Below, one piece after another: positions 35,243-44,163 of a stretch of 64,000 nucleotides of DNA (its first letter is position 1; each line of letters begins with the position of its first letter). A program made the translations under genes and the position numbers. The DNA comes from Micromonospora sp. CB01531 (lineage in GTDB: Bacteria; Actinomycetota; Actinomycetes; Mycobacteriales; Micromonosporaceae): the NCBI RefSeq assembly GCF_001905095.1, contig NZ_LWLS01000061.1, positions 186,001-250,000 on the forward strand. The letters are read 5' to 3'. The notes beneath the pieces were generated by a model, which saw nothing but the letters and a program-made list of their open reading frames with translations, had not been told where the DNA came from and did no database searches.

Positions 35243-35422
35243 TCAGCGGGTCAGTCGCCGGGTGCACGATCCGTCGTGGTCGGCCCGGAGCAGACACCGC
35301 CGGCCGCCGGGCAGGCGCAGATCGCAGAAGACCCGATGGCGTACGCCCTGGTCGTCCTCGGCCGACACGGTGGTCTCGCCGGGGTCGGCAGCGGAGAGCA
35401 GGCCGGCCCAGCGGGCGACCAC
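35243..35422 (-). CDS. Possible small protein or gene remnant (59 aa)
   Basis: An in-frame stretch on the minus strand with gene-like codon use, reading VVARWAGLLSAADPGETTVS, AEDDQGVRHRVFCDLRLPGG and RRCLLRADHDGSCTRRLTR to a stop. GTG 35422 is the only usable start before an upstream in-frame TAG at about 35465. No ribosome-binding site is visible and I do not recognise a family. It fills part of the 290-bp gap between the SanA-like and nucleotidyltransferase genes, and could be the tail of a decayed gene. Confidence 0.35.
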   Translation of the reverse strand: MVARWAGLLSAADPGETTVSAEDDQGVRHRVFCDLRLPGGRRCLLRADHDGSCTRRLTR

Positions 35423-35526
35423 CCGGGCCGCATGAGACCAGCCGACGTCGCCGAGGCCCTCGTGCCGTCCAGGGGGCTACGAGCAGCCGGGAATAAGCGC
35501 TTGCGGCGGCTGGCAGGGTGGGCGGC

Positions 35527-36216
35527 ATGCACGCCTTCGAGGATCTGCTCGCCCGCGTGAAGGCCGACCCGGCGGTCGTCGGTCTGGTGCTGACCGGCTC
35601 ACAGGCGCGTGGCATGGCGACCGTCCATTCCGACCACGACGTGCACGTGGTGGTCGGTTCCCGCGACGAGCGGTGGCACACCACCCGGCGGATTGCCGAG
35701 TTGGACGAGATCGTCTGCACGCTGGACGAGTTGGCCGACACCTCCGACCTGTGGCAGCGGTACGCGTTTCGAGGCGCGCGGGTGCTGCTGGACCGGCTCG
35801 GCGGGGACGTCGCCGCGCTGGTGGAGCGACAGGCCGTACCCACCGAGGTGGAAGCGACCGCCTGGGCTCGGGACGCCCTCGACGGCTACGTGAACCTGGC
35901 GTACCGGGCTGCAAAGAGCCGGCGTGACGGCAACACGCTGGCCGCCACGCTGGACGAGCGGGACAGCGTGCCATGGCTGCTCACCACGGTGTTCGCCCTG
36001 CATGGCCGACTTCGGCCGTACAACAAGTACCTTCGCTGGGAACTGGAGACGTATCCCCTGCCCGCGCCCTGGATGGCGGCGGCCTTCCCGGCGCGGGCGC
36101 TGCGCGACCCGGTCGGGATGTTCCCGGACGTGGCGCGACCGGCGCGCGAGCGCGGCCACGGCGACGTGTTGGACGCCTGGGGCGACGGCCTGACGCTACT
36201 CAACGTCGGCGTCTGA
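35527..36216 (+). CDS. Nucleotidyltransferase-domain protein (aminoglycoside-type)
   Basis: A 229-residue protein with a polymerase-beta-type nucleotidyltransferase signature: VLTGSQARGMATVHSDHDVH, i.e. GS...D-x-D, which binds nucleotide and metal. The C-terminal half is helical (RDALDGYVNLAYRAAKSRRD, PWLLTTVFALHGRLRPYNKYL), as in aminoglycoside nucleotidyltransferases and related stand-alone enzymes. A substrate such as an antibiotic or a small alcohol is possible but unproven. ATG 35527 is 7 nt after a weak CAGGGT hexamer. Confidence 0.8.
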   Translation: MHAFEDLLARVKADPAVVGLVLTGSQARGMATVHSDHDVHVVVGSRDERWHTTRRIAELDEIVCTLDELADTSDLWQRYAFRGARVLLDRLGGDVAALVERQAVPTEVEATAWARDALDGYVNLAYRAAKSRRDGNTLAATLDERDSVPWLLTTVFALHGRLRPYNKYLRWELETYPLPAPWMAAAFPARALRDPVGMFPDVARPARERGHGDVLDAWGDGLTLLNVGV

Positions 36217-36265
36217 GGGCGCCGGCTCACGGCCCGGCCTGCCGTTCGGGACCGGGCCGACCAGC

Positions 36266-36556
36266 TCAGTCTGCCGACCAGGAGCTGTTGATCACCTGGA
36301 ACAGCGCTATGTCCTGCCATTCGCCGGCGATGTTGAGATAGGTCGGGGCGAGCCCGATCGGCAGGAAGCCGTTGCGCTCCAGCACGCGCTGCGACCCAAC
36401 GTTGTGCAGCAGCGTCTCCGCCTGCACCCGGTGCAACCCCAGCTCCTCGAAGGCCACCCGTGCGATCTCCCGGACCGCCCGGGTCGCGAAGCCACGGCCG
36501 TTGTGGCTGGCGCCCACCCAGTAGCCCAGACTGCACGACTGGAACGGGCCCCGCAC
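36266..36556 (-). pseudogene. 5'-truncated RimJ/RimL-type GNAT acetyltransferase
   Basis: The frame reads GPFQSCSLGYWVGASHNGRG, then FATRAVREIARVAFEELGLH, RVQAETLLHNVGSQRVLERNGF and a normal C-terminus. This is the second half of a RimJ/RimL-like N-acetyltransferase, including the acetyl-CoA loop (GRGFAT) and the NxxSxRVLExNGF helix. Full members have ~170-190 residues; here the family match begins abruptly at about residue 75 of the usual protein. Upstream in the same frame is the promoter and coding region of the HIT gene on the other strand, so the first half is gone. GTG 36556 could give a 96-residue product, but a working enzyme is unlikely. Confidence 0.7.
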
Positions 36557-36600
36557 GATGCACGTGCCTCGAAGCCGCTGTGTGGACCTAGGCTGCCGAC

Positions 36601-37101
36601 ATGGACGGTCAGCCGGCGAAGACGACGTTCGACTTCGAGCGGTACGCGCGTCGCGTCCGGCTCGGCCCCTGCTTCGTCTGCGCCTTCGTGCGCGGTGACC
36701 CCGACTACCGGCACCACGCCGTCTACGAGGACGACGACACCATCGCCTTCCTCGCCCGCAACCCGACGCTGCTCGGCTACTGCCTCGTCGCGCCGAAGCA
36801 GCACATCGAGAGCTGGGTGCTGGAGATGCGGCAGGACGAGTTCCTACGTTTCCAGGGCGTGGTGCACGCGGTCGCCCGGGCGCTCGCGGCGACCCTGCCG
36901 ACCGAGCGGATGTACTCGATGAGCCTCGGCAGCCGGCAGGGCAACGCCCACCTCCACTGGCACCTCGCGCCGTTACCGCCCGGCGTGCCCTATCACCAGC
37001 AGCAGTTCCACGCACTCATGGCCGAGAACGGCGTTCTCGCGGTCGATGACGGCACCCAGTCAGCCCTGGCCCGGGAGATCCGCGCCCACCTTCCGGTCTG
37101 A
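36601..37101 (+). CDS. HIT-family hydrolase/transferase
   Basis: A 166-residue histidine-triad protein. The triad is GNAHLHWHLAP (HxHxHxx) near residue 120; GPCFVCAFVRGD near the start is the zinc-type CxxC segment often found in bacterial HIT proteins. They hydrolyse or transfer nucleotide phosphoramidates/phosphoesters. TAGGCT (36589-36594) is 6 nt before the ATG (leaderless pattern). It lies head to head with the truncated acetyltransferase. Confidence 0.88.
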   Translation: MDGQPAKTTFDFERYARRVRLGPCFVCAFVRGDPDYRHHAVYEDDDTIAFLARNPTLLGYCLVAPKQHIESWVLEMRQDEFLRFQGVVHAVARALAATLPTERMYSMSLGSRQGNAHLHWHLAPLPPGVPYHQQQFHALMAENGVLAVDDGTQSALAREIRAHLPV

Positions 37102-37176
37102 GGACCACGGACGAGGGTTGCCCGACTAGACGATCAGCTTCCGGTCTGCGGCGGATGCGGGCAGTACGTTGACCGT

Positions 37177-37647
37177 ATGTATTCGACGCGCGTCTCTCAG
37201 CATGTCAAGGCCTCGCGCCCCGCCGTCTACCGGGCGCTGGTGGATGCCGATGCGATCGCCACGTGGCGGGTCCCGTCCGGCATGAGGGGCCAGGTCCACC
37301 AGTTCGAAGCCCACGAAGGTGGCGCATTCCGCGTCTCGCTCACCTACGAAAGGACGGAAGGCATCGGCAAGTCGACGTCCCGCACCGACACCTACCACGG
37401 CCGGTTCCTCAAGCTCGTGCCGAACGAGCAGGTGGTCGAGGTGTTCGAGTTCGAGACCGCGGATCCCGCGTTCGGCGGCACCATGACGATGACCACCACT
37501 CTCACCGACGCGGACGGCGGCACCGACGTCCTTGTCGTACACGAGGGGATTCCCGACAGCATCCCCGCTGCCGACAACGAGACTGGTACGCGCATGGCGC
37601 TGGCAAACCTCGCCCGGCTCGTCGAGTCCGGCGAGCCCTCCCGGTGA
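37177..37647 (+). CDS. SRPBCC (AHSA1-type) family protein
   Basis: A 156-residue START/Bet v1-like protein: VSQHVKASRPAVYRALVDADAIATW is the typical opening of AHSA1/polyketide-cyclase-like domains, followed by strands FRVSLTYER, TYHGRFLKLVPNEQVVEVFEF and TMTTTLTDADGGTDVLVVHEG, and a final helix ENETGTRMALANLARLVE. They bind hydrophobic ligands or protein partners; the ligand is unknown. TACGTT lies 6 nt before the ATG. It ends ~40 bp before the cobalamin riboswitch. Confidence 0.85.
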   Translation: MYSTRVSQHVKASRPAVYRALVDADAIATWRVPSGMRGQVHQFEAHEGGAFRVSLTYERTEGIGKSTSRTDTYHGRFLKLVPNEQVVEVFEFETADPAFGGTMTMTTTLTDADGGTDVLVVHEGIPDSIPAADNETGTRMALANLARLVESGEPSR

Positions 37648-37684
37648 CCGCGCGAAGTGTCTGTTGACCGCTCGGCATCGCCGT

Positions 37685-37806
37685 CGGTACGGTCATGACG
37701 CCATCTGCGGCGTCGCGAGGGAAACCGGTGGGAATCCGGTGCGGTCGCGCCACTGTGAGCGGCCTTCGTCTCGGTGATGGGGACGAGGCCGCGAGTCAGG
37801 ACGCTC
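37685..37806 (+). promoter_or_regulatory. Cobalamin (B12) riboswitch
   Basis: The hallmark core is present: GAGGGAAACCGGTGGGAATC followed by CGGTGCGGTCGCGCCACTG (37717-37755), and the B12 box GAGTCAGGACGCT (37792-37804). It precedes cbtB-cbtA, so coenzyme B12 binding should shut off cobalt uptake. A CTCCT (37804-37808) at the end of the B12 box is complementary to AGGAG of the cbtB ribosome-binding site (37847-37851), which suggests control of translation; a hairpin GGGGA...TCCCC (37828-37844) directly precedes that site. Confidence 0.93.
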
Positions 37807-37862
37807 CTTCGTCGCAGTCCTTTCGTAGGGGACGCGTCATCCCCAGAGGAGGTCGACTCATC

Positions 37863-38066
37863 ATGTCCAGTGCCACTCCGGCTCGCCCGCTGACTTCTCC
37901 GGCCGTTTCCCCCCGGATGGTGTGGGCGGTGCTGGCCATCGTCGCCGTCCTGCTGCTCCTGGCGTACCTCGTGGCGTTCGACCAGGGCGCCGTTTCTCGC
38001 AGTGGCATGTACCTGCACGAACTGATGCACGATGGTCGGCACCTGCTCGGCGTCCCGTGCCACTGA
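37863..38066 (+). CDS. cbtB: Cobalt transporter subunit CbtB
   Basis: A 67-residue single-helix membrane protein: AVLAIVAVLLLLAYLVAFDQG is the helix, followed by the CbtB metal-binding end YLHELMHDGRHLLGVPCH, rich in His with a final Cys-His. CbtAB is the proposed cobalt importer found under B12 riboswitches. ATG 37863 has AGAGGAGG upstream. cbtA follows 11 bp later. Confidence 0.92.
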   Translation: MSSATPARPLTSPAVSPRMVWAVLAIVAVLLLLAYLVAFDQGAVSRSGMYLHELMHDGRHLLGVPCH

Positions 38067-38077
38067 GCGCCGCCGCG

Positions 38078-38848
38078 ATGCCCCCCTTCACCTCCGTACT
38101 GCTGCGTGGTCTCCTTGCCGGGTTGATCGCCGGCCTGCTTGCCGGGGCCTTCGCCTATCTTGCCGGTGAACCCCGCGTCGAGGCTGCGATCGCTATCGAG
38201 GAACAAGCCGTTCACGCCGATCCGGCGGCCGGCGACGATCACCACGCCGACGAGTTGGTCAGCCGCGACGGTCAACGCGGCGGGCTGTTCCTCGCCACCG
38301 GGTTGTTCGGCGTCGCCATGGGCGGCCTGTTGTCCACCGCGTACGCGCTGCTGCGGCGTCGGCTGCGAATCCGCCACGACGCCCAAGCCGCTCTCGCTCT
38401 GTCCGGTGCGGCGCTGCTCGGTGCGGTCATCGTGCCGTTCGGCAAGTATCCGGCCAATCCGCCCGCGGTCGGTGACCCCGACACGATCAACCAGCGCACC
38501 GGCGGCTACCTGGCCATGGTGATCCTCGGTCTGGTCGCCGTGTGGGCCGGCGTCCTCGCCTACCGGTCCATGCACGCCGGGGCACCACAGTGGTCACGCT
38601 GCGCCGTCGCCGTCGCCGGCTTTCTGGCCACCGTCGTCGTCGGCTACCTGGCGCTACCGTCCTTCCACGAGGTGCCTGCGGACTTCCCGGCGGGCCTGCT
38701 GTGGGACTTCCGTCTCGCCTCCCTCGGCACCCAACTGGTGCTGTGGGCCGGCATCGGGCTTGCCTTCGCCGCCCTGCTGCACCGTGGACCCGAGCGGCCC
38801 ATCGGTAGCGAACCGTCACCTGAGGCGATCGTTCCTGCCCGATCGTGA
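38078..38848 (+). CDS. cbtA: Cobalt transporter subunit CbtA
   Basis: A 256-residue membrane protein with about five helices. The first loop has the histidine-rich segment DDHHADELVSRDGQRGG expected to bind metal, and VIVPFGKYPANPPAVGDPDT is a well conserved CbtA stretch. With CbtB it should import Co2+ for cobalamin synthesis. ATG 38078 is used; GTG 38057, inside cbtB, is possible. Its stop overlaps the phosphatase start (GTGA). Confidence 0.9.
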   Translation: MPPFTSVLLRGLLAGLIAGLLAGAFAYLAGEPRVEAAIAIEEQAVHADPAAGDDHHADELVSRDGQRGGLFLATGLFGVAMGGLLSTAYALLRRRLRIRHDAQAALALSGAALLGAVIVPFGKYPANPPAVGDPDTINQRTGGYLAMVILGLVAVWAGVLAYRSMHAGAPQWSRCAVAVAGFLATVVVGYLALPSFHEVPADFPAGLLWDFRLASLGTQLVLWAGIGLAFAALLHRGPERPIGSEPSPEAIVPARS

Positions 38849-39433
38849 CCACGACCAGGCTTCAGCTGGTCGCCCACGCGCCCACCCGCGCCCTACGACT
38901 GGCGACCTTCGGTGGCGGAAACGTGGACCTGGACGAGGGTGGCCGACGGGCTGCCCTCGCCCTGGCCAACCAGGTCCCAGCGGGTCGGGGCGAGAGCTGC
39001 TGCCTGAGCAGTCCGGCCGAAGCGGCCCTGCAGACCGCGACGGCATGGGGATTGCGACCGGCGATCGAACCCGCCATCGCCGACTGCGACTACGGAGACT
39101 GGACCGGCCGTAGCCTCGACGAGGTCGCCGCGGCAAACCCCGGCGGCCTGCGGCGATGGCTCACCGACCCGGACGCCGCACCGCACGGCGGAGAAAGCCT
39201 CACCGCGCTCGTCGACCGCGTCGGCCACTGGCTTCACGCGCAGGCCGTGCGGTCCGCGCGAATCACCGCCGTCACGCACGCGGCAGTGATCCGAGCCGCG
39301 CTGGTCAACATCCTGCGAGCGCCGCCCGCGGCCTTCTGGCTACTCGACGTCGCACCGCTGTCGGTCCTGCACCTACGAGCAGGCAACCGGGGCTGGCGGG
39401 TTCACCTGGAGCCGCCCGGACCAATCAATGCCG

Positions 39434-39444
<11 letters not shown>
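38845..39444 (+). CDS. Histidine phosphatase superfamily protein with altered active site
   Basis: A 199-residue member of the phosphoglycerate-mutase-like superfamily, third gene under the B12 riboswitch. In active members the first motif is RHG; here it is LVAHAPTRA, keeping His but losing the preceding Arg and following Gly. The second Arg (SSPxxRAxQTA) is also replaced (SSPAEAALQTA). The later His (VTHAAVIRA) and DYGDWTGRS remain. By position one would expect an alpha-ribazole phosphatase (CobC)-like role, but two phosphate-binding arginines are missing. GTG start overlaps the cbtA stop; its end overlaps the convergent ychF by 11 bp. Confidence 0.8.
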
Positions 39445-40519
<1,075 letters not shown>

Positions 40520-40623
40520 GACGAGCCAGCTTACGCGGTTCGCCGCCCGTCCCGGACAGGCAGTCCCGCCGCCGAGCGAAAAGGGACTCCGTGCCCGGTG
40601 GGGGCCTGCCCAGCAGGCCGGGG

Positions 40624-41370
40624 TCAGGAGGGCTGAGCGGTCAGCAGCCGGGGCTCGATCCGGGTCTCCCGGACGCTGCCGTCCGCTTCCCGGGTCACCT
40701 GGTACGCGGCGACGCCCTCCTTGTCCGCCACCGCCTCGGCCAGCCGGGTGCCCCGGTAGACCAGCCCGACCCCGTCGTCGGTGCAGTGGCTGGTCGGCAG
40801 CGTGCCGTCGCCGACCAGCTTGTGCATGAGCGGCCGGCGCTGCCCCTCGTTGTCGTAGTGCACCCCGTTGCCGTACGGGAGCCAGCCCAGGCCATCGGTG
40901 AAGGGTCGCAGGGTCGAGCCGTAGCTGTCGGTGGCCCCGCCGAGGTGCCAGCAGATCGACCCGGCGGAGACGCCGCCCAGCACCACCCCGGCCTGCCAGC
41001 ACTCGTGCAGGATGTCCTGGAGGCCGTGCACCCGCCAGACCGCGCAGAGGTTGGCGACGCTGCCGCCGCCGACCCAGATGAGGTCCTGGGCGAGCAGGTG
41101 GGCCCGGATGTCCTCGACGTTGGGCATCGGGAACAGGGCCAGGTGGGACGGGCGGAATCGGGTGCCGGCGAACGCGCCGTAGAACACGCTGAACGAGGTG
41201 GGCTGGTCGCCGACGGCCTGGTTCAGGTAGCAGATCCGCGGCGCGGGTCCGGCCTCCGCCAGCTCGGCCATCAGCTCGAAGATCGGCCCGGGCTGCGCGT
41301 CCCAGGGGCCGCGGTTGCGGCTGCTGAAGCCTGTGCTGGTGGCGACGATGGTCGGTTCGGCAGCCGGCAT
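40624..41370 (-). CDS. Peptidase E (S51 family)
   Basis: A 248-residue cytoplasmic S51 peptidase. The nucleophile lies in GVVLGGVSAGSICWH (GxSAG), and LIWVGGGSVANLCAVW is the conserved GGG loop. Peptidase E cuts after N-terminal Asp in short peptides; this longer subtype is common in actinobacteria. ATG 41370 follows GGGAGG at 6 nt. Between it and ychF are 104 bp with a small hairpin (GGCCTGC/GCAGGCC). Confidence 0.87.
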   Translation of the reverse strand: MPAAEPTIVATSTGFSSRNRGPWDAQPGPIFELMAELAEAGPAPRICYLNQAVGDQPTSFSVFYGAFAGTRFRPSHLALFPMPNVEDIRAHLLAQDLIWVGGGSVANLCAVWRVHGLQDILHECWQAGVVLGGVSAGSICWHLGGATDSYGSTLRPFTDGLGWLPYGNGVHYDNEGQRRPLMHKLVGDGTLPTSHCTDDGVGLVYRGTRLAEAVADKEGVAAYQVTREADGSVRETRIEPRLLTAQPS

Positions 41371-41448
41371 GAAGTCCTCCCGGTCGGCGGTCTGGCGATC
41401 TGGCGATCATCCTGCGCCACCGGCCTTGGGCACCCGCAGCCGCCCGGG

Positions 41449-41964
41449 TCAGCGACCCGTCTCGGCGGCAGCCAGCAGCGCGCGGAGCAGGTCGGCGAGG
41501 CGTTCCTGGTCAGCGGGCGGGAGGGCGTCCAGGAGACGTCGCTGCACCTCCAGGCCGGCGTCGGCGGCCTCCTCGACGAGGCGACGGCCGGTGTCGGTGA
41601 GGGTGACCCGCAGGCCCCTTCGATCCTCCGGGTCGGGTGATCGGCGGATCAGCCCGGCCCGCTCCAGCCGGTCGAGCCGCCCGGTCATCCCGCCGGAGGT
41701 CAGCATCAGCGAGGCGCTCAGGGCCTTCGGTGCCAGGGTGTACGGGTCGCCGGAGCGCCGGAGCGCGGCGAGTACGTCGAACTCGCCCCGGCTGATCCCC
41801 CAGCCCGCGTACACCTTCTCCTGGCCGTCGCCGACCAGGCGGGCCAGCCGGTAGATGCGACCGAAGACCGCCATCGGCTCGGGCCGCATGCCGGCCCGCT
41901 CCCGGCGCCACTGCTCGACGATGACGTCCACGTCGTCCGCTGCCACGGAGGAATTGTGCCGCAC
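41449..41964 (-). CDS. MarR-family transcriptional regulator
   Basis: A 171-residue winged-helix regulator: GISRGEFDVLAALRRSGDPY and LAPKALSASLMLTSGGMTGR with LDRLERAGLIRRSPDPEDRRG are the MarR DNA-binding helices and wing. GTG 41964 has AGAAGGAAG upstream. It is divergent from an EamA exporter; the palindrome TAGCTTAG-CT-CTAAGCTA (41995-42012) in the 74-bp gap is the likely operator, so it should repress the exporter and itself until an effector binds. Confidence 0.92.
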   Translation of the reverse strand: MRHNSSVAADDVDVIVEQWRRERAGMRPEPMAVFGRIYRLARLVGDGQEKVYAGWGISRGEFDVLAALRRSGDPYTLAPKALSASLMLTSGGMTGRLDRLERAGLIRRSPDPEDRRGLRVTLTDTGRRLVEEAADAGLEVQRRLLDALPPADQERLADLLRALLAAAETGR

Positions 41965-41994
41965 CTCGCACTTCCTTCTTTACTCGACACTGAT

Positions 41995-42012
41995 TAGCTT
42001 AGCTCTAAGCTA
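41995..42012. promoter_or_regulatory. Probable MarR operator
   Basis: A perfect 8-bp inverted repeat with a 2-bp spacer, TAGCTTAG-CT-CTAAGCTA, within the divergent marR/eamA gap. Size, symmetry and AT-rich character match MarR operators, and the site would cover the promoters in both directions. Confidence 0.65.
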
Positions 42013-42038
42013 CTTAGCAGCGAGGGAAGAGGGCCGCC

Positions 42039-43118
42039 ATGCACCGCCGCTGGACCGACGTCGCGCTCACCGCCGTCGCCCCGACCACGTGGGGCACCAC
42101 CTACCTGGTCACCGCCGAGCTGCTGCCGGCCGACCGGCCGCTCTGGTCCGGCGCGTACCGGGCCCTGCCGGCCGGGCTGCTGCTGCTCGCCCTGACCCGC
42201 CACCGACCGCACGGCGCCTGGTGGTGGCGGGCCGCCCTGCTCGGCGCGCTGAACATCGGCGCCTTCTTCCCGCTGCTCTTCGTCGCCGCGTACCGGCTGC
42301 CCGGGGGCACCGCAGCGGTGCTGGGCGCGACCCAGCCCCTGCTGGTCGTCGCGCTCACGGTGGCCGCCCTCGGCACGCGGCCCGGCCGGCCGGCGCTGCT
42401 CGCCGCGCTGGCCGCGCCGCTGGGCGTCGCACTGGTGGTGCTGCGGCCCGACGCCGGCCTGGACCTGCTCGGCGTGGCGGCCGGGCTCGCCGGCACCGCC
42501 GCGATGGCCACCGGGCTGGTGCTCACCCGCCGCTGGGGGCGGCCGGCCGGCGTCGGCACCCTCACCGCGACGAGCTGGCAGCTGGTCGCCGGCGGTCTGC
42601 TGATCCTGCCGGTCGCCGCCGCCGTCGAGGGCGCGCCGCCCGCGCCGGACCAGCCCGCCCTCCTCGGGTACGCCTGGCTCGGGCTGGTCGGCACCGCCCT
42701 GGCGTACGCGCTCTGGTTCCGGGGCGCGGCGCGACTGCCCGTCACCCGGGTGTCGGTGCTGGGCGCGCTGAGCCCGCTGACCGCCGCCGCCCTCGGCTGG
42801 CTGGTGCTCGGGCAGGCACTCAGCCCGCTCCAGCTGGTCGGCTTCGCGGTGGCGGTCGCCGCGATGGTGCTCGGTCAGCTACCGGGCCGGGCCGGGCCGG
42901 GCGAACGGTCGGACCGGCTCACGCCCGCCGCGCCCGGGTCCGCTGCGGAGACTGCCCCGCCCATGTCCCCGGCGGGGGCCGGCCGGCCCGCGTCCGCCGC
43001 GGAGGCGAGCCGGCCGGCGCTCAGCCGGCGAGCAGACGGGGCCAGTCCGGCGCCTCGCCGCCCCGACCCGGCAGCGCCCCCGGCGGCAACTCGGCCGCGG
43101 CGGCGAGCGGCAGCGTGA
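42039..43118 (+). CDS. EamA/DMT-family transporter
   Basis: A 359-residue drug/metabolite-type exporter with ten predicted helices in residues 1-285 and two EamA repeats (TTWGTTYLVTAELLPADRPL; GTLTATSWQLVAGGLLILPV). YRLPGGTAAVLGATQPLL is a typical DMT stretch. The last ~70 residues are Ala/Pro/Arg-rich and disordered and overlap by 98 bp the end of the opposite-strand gene, so this tail may be a fortuitous extension. Under probable control of the divergent MarR; substrate unknown. Confidence 0.87.
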   Translation: MHRRWTDVALTAVAPTTWGTTYLVTAELLPADRPLWSGAYRALPAGLLLLALTRHRPHGAWWWRAALLGALNIGAFFPLLFVAAYRLPGGTAAVLGATQPLLVVALTVAALGTRPGRPALLAALAAPLGVALVVLRPDAGLDLLGVAAGLAGTAAMATGLVLTRRWGRPAGVGTLTATSWQLVAGGLLILPVAAAVEGAPPAPDQPALLGYAWLGLVGTALAYALWFRGAARLPVTRVSVLGALSPLTAAALGWLVLGQALSPLQLVGFAVAVAAMVLGQLPGRAGPGERSDRLTPAAPGSAAETAPPMSPAGAGRPASAAEASRPALSRRADGASPAPRRPDPAAPPAATRPRRRAAA

Positions 43119-43476
43119 ACCGGTGTGCGGCGGCCGGGCCGGCCGCGTACGACTGGTCGAGCAGCCAGCGCACCTCGTCGACCGTCCAGCCCAGCCCGGC
43201 CCGGCCAGCGATCTCCCGGACCAGCCGCAGGCCCACCCGGGTGTCGTCGTCGTAGAAGCGCATGCACCAGTGGTGCGCCCACATGCCGAGCGCCCGCAGC
43301 CCCGCCGGGTCGAGCGAGCCGACGAGCCGGCCGCAGGCGGTCTCGGCGAAGGCCCGCCCCGGGTCGTCCGCCCGGTCCCGTTCGATCGCGCCGTACGCGG
43401 CCGGCGCCACCACCCGCATCCGGTCGTAGAAGCCCTGCACCACCGCGCGATCCACCCGAATCCGCCCCGACCGCAT
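43021..43476 (-). CDS. Hypothetical protein (151 aa)
   Basis: A 151-residue soluble, mainly helical protein: VVQGFYDRMRVVAPAAYGAI, LGMWAHHWCMRFYDDDTRVG, LGWTVDEVRWLLDQSYAAGP. Codon use is normal and the frame is clean. ATG 43476 has GAGG about 10 nt upstream. I do not recognise the family. It is divergent from the sigma factor gene, sharing a 177-bp promoter region with a perfect 14-bp palindrome (43566-43579). Its 3' end overlaps the tail of the EamA gene on the other strand. Confidence 0.6.
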   Translation of the reverse strand: MRSGRIRVDRAVVQGFYDRMRVVAPAAYGAIERDRADDPGRAFAETACGRLVGSLDPAGLRALGMWAHHWCMRFYDDDTRVGLRLVREIAGRAGLGWTVDEVRWLLDQSYAAGPAAAHRFTLPLAAAAELPPGALPGRGGEAPDWPRLLAG

Positions 43477-43565
43477 CAGCGGGCACCTCGCCCGGCCACG
43501 CTCGCCATCTCCCCGCACCCTCTTCTTGAGTTGGTTGGCGGGACCGTACCGACCACTACCGACAC

Positions 43566-43579
43566 TTTCGGCGCCGAAA
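43566..43579. promoter_or_regulatory. 14-bp palindrome TTTCGGCGCCGAAA
   Basis: A perfect palindrome in the divergent gap between the hypothetical gene (43476) and the sigma factor (43654). The position suits an operator; no binding protein can be named. Confidence 0.35.
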
Positions 43580-43653
43580 ACCGTTGCCGCGTCAGGGATA
43601 GCTGGGCTGAGCTGGGGCGTCTGTATCACTGACAGACAAGCGCGGGAGGGTAC

Positions 43654-44163
43654 GTGGACGAGGACGACCGAGCCCGGCTGGCCGAGTTCGTGGCCAACCG
43701 TACGCCGGCGATGATGCGGGTCGCGTACCTGCTCACCGGCGACCGGCACGCCGCCGAGGACCTGTTCCAGTCGGCGCTGGCCAGGACCATCCCGAAGTGG
43801 CGGACCCTGCGGCACACCGACCCCGAGGGGTACCTGCGCGCGGTCATGTACCGGGAGCAGGTGAGCTGGTGGCGCCGACTGCGCCGGCGGCGGGAGACGG
43901 CGCTCACCGGGGCGGACGAGGCGGTCCAGCCGGACCCGAGCGGCGGGACGGACGTACGCCTGGCCATGCGGGCGGCGCTGCGACGGCTGCCGCCGGCCCA
44001 GCGCACGGTGCTGGTCCTGCGCTACTACGAGGACCTCACCGAGACCCAGGTGGCCGAGGTGCTGGGCTGCACCGTCGGCACGGTACGCAGCCGTACCCAC
44101 CGGGCGGTGGGCCGGCTGCGGCAACTCCTGCCGGACGTCGAACTCCTGGAGGTACGGCTGTGA
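43654..44163 (+). CDS. SigE-family ECF RNA polymerase sigma factor
   Basis: A 169-residue ECF sigma factor of the actinobacterial SigE/SigM-like group. Region 2: MMRVAYLLTGDRHAAEDLFQSALARTIPKW; region 4: LRRLPPAQRTVLVLRYYEDL and TETQVAEVLGCTVGTVRSRTHRAV. GTG 43654 follows GGGAGGG. The next gene overlaps its stop (GTGA) and encodes a membrane protein that probably acts as its partner. Target promoters unknown. Confidence 0.93.
   Translation: MDEDDRARLAEFVANRTPAMMRVAYLLTGDRHAAEDLFQSALARTIPKWRTLRHTDPEGYLRAVMYREQVSWWRRLRRRRETALTGADEAVQPDPSGGTDVRLAMRAALRRLPPAQRTVLVLRYYEDLTETQVAEVLGCTVGTVRSRTHRAVGRLRQLLPDVELLEVRL

Noticed and set aside
33860..38060. Defence island or toxin-antitoxin system among the small genes
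   Set aside because: The nucleotidyltransferase, HIT, SRPBCC and DUF genes have separate promoters and directions; no partner gene, HEPN protein or antitoxin is seen next to the nucleotidyltransferase.
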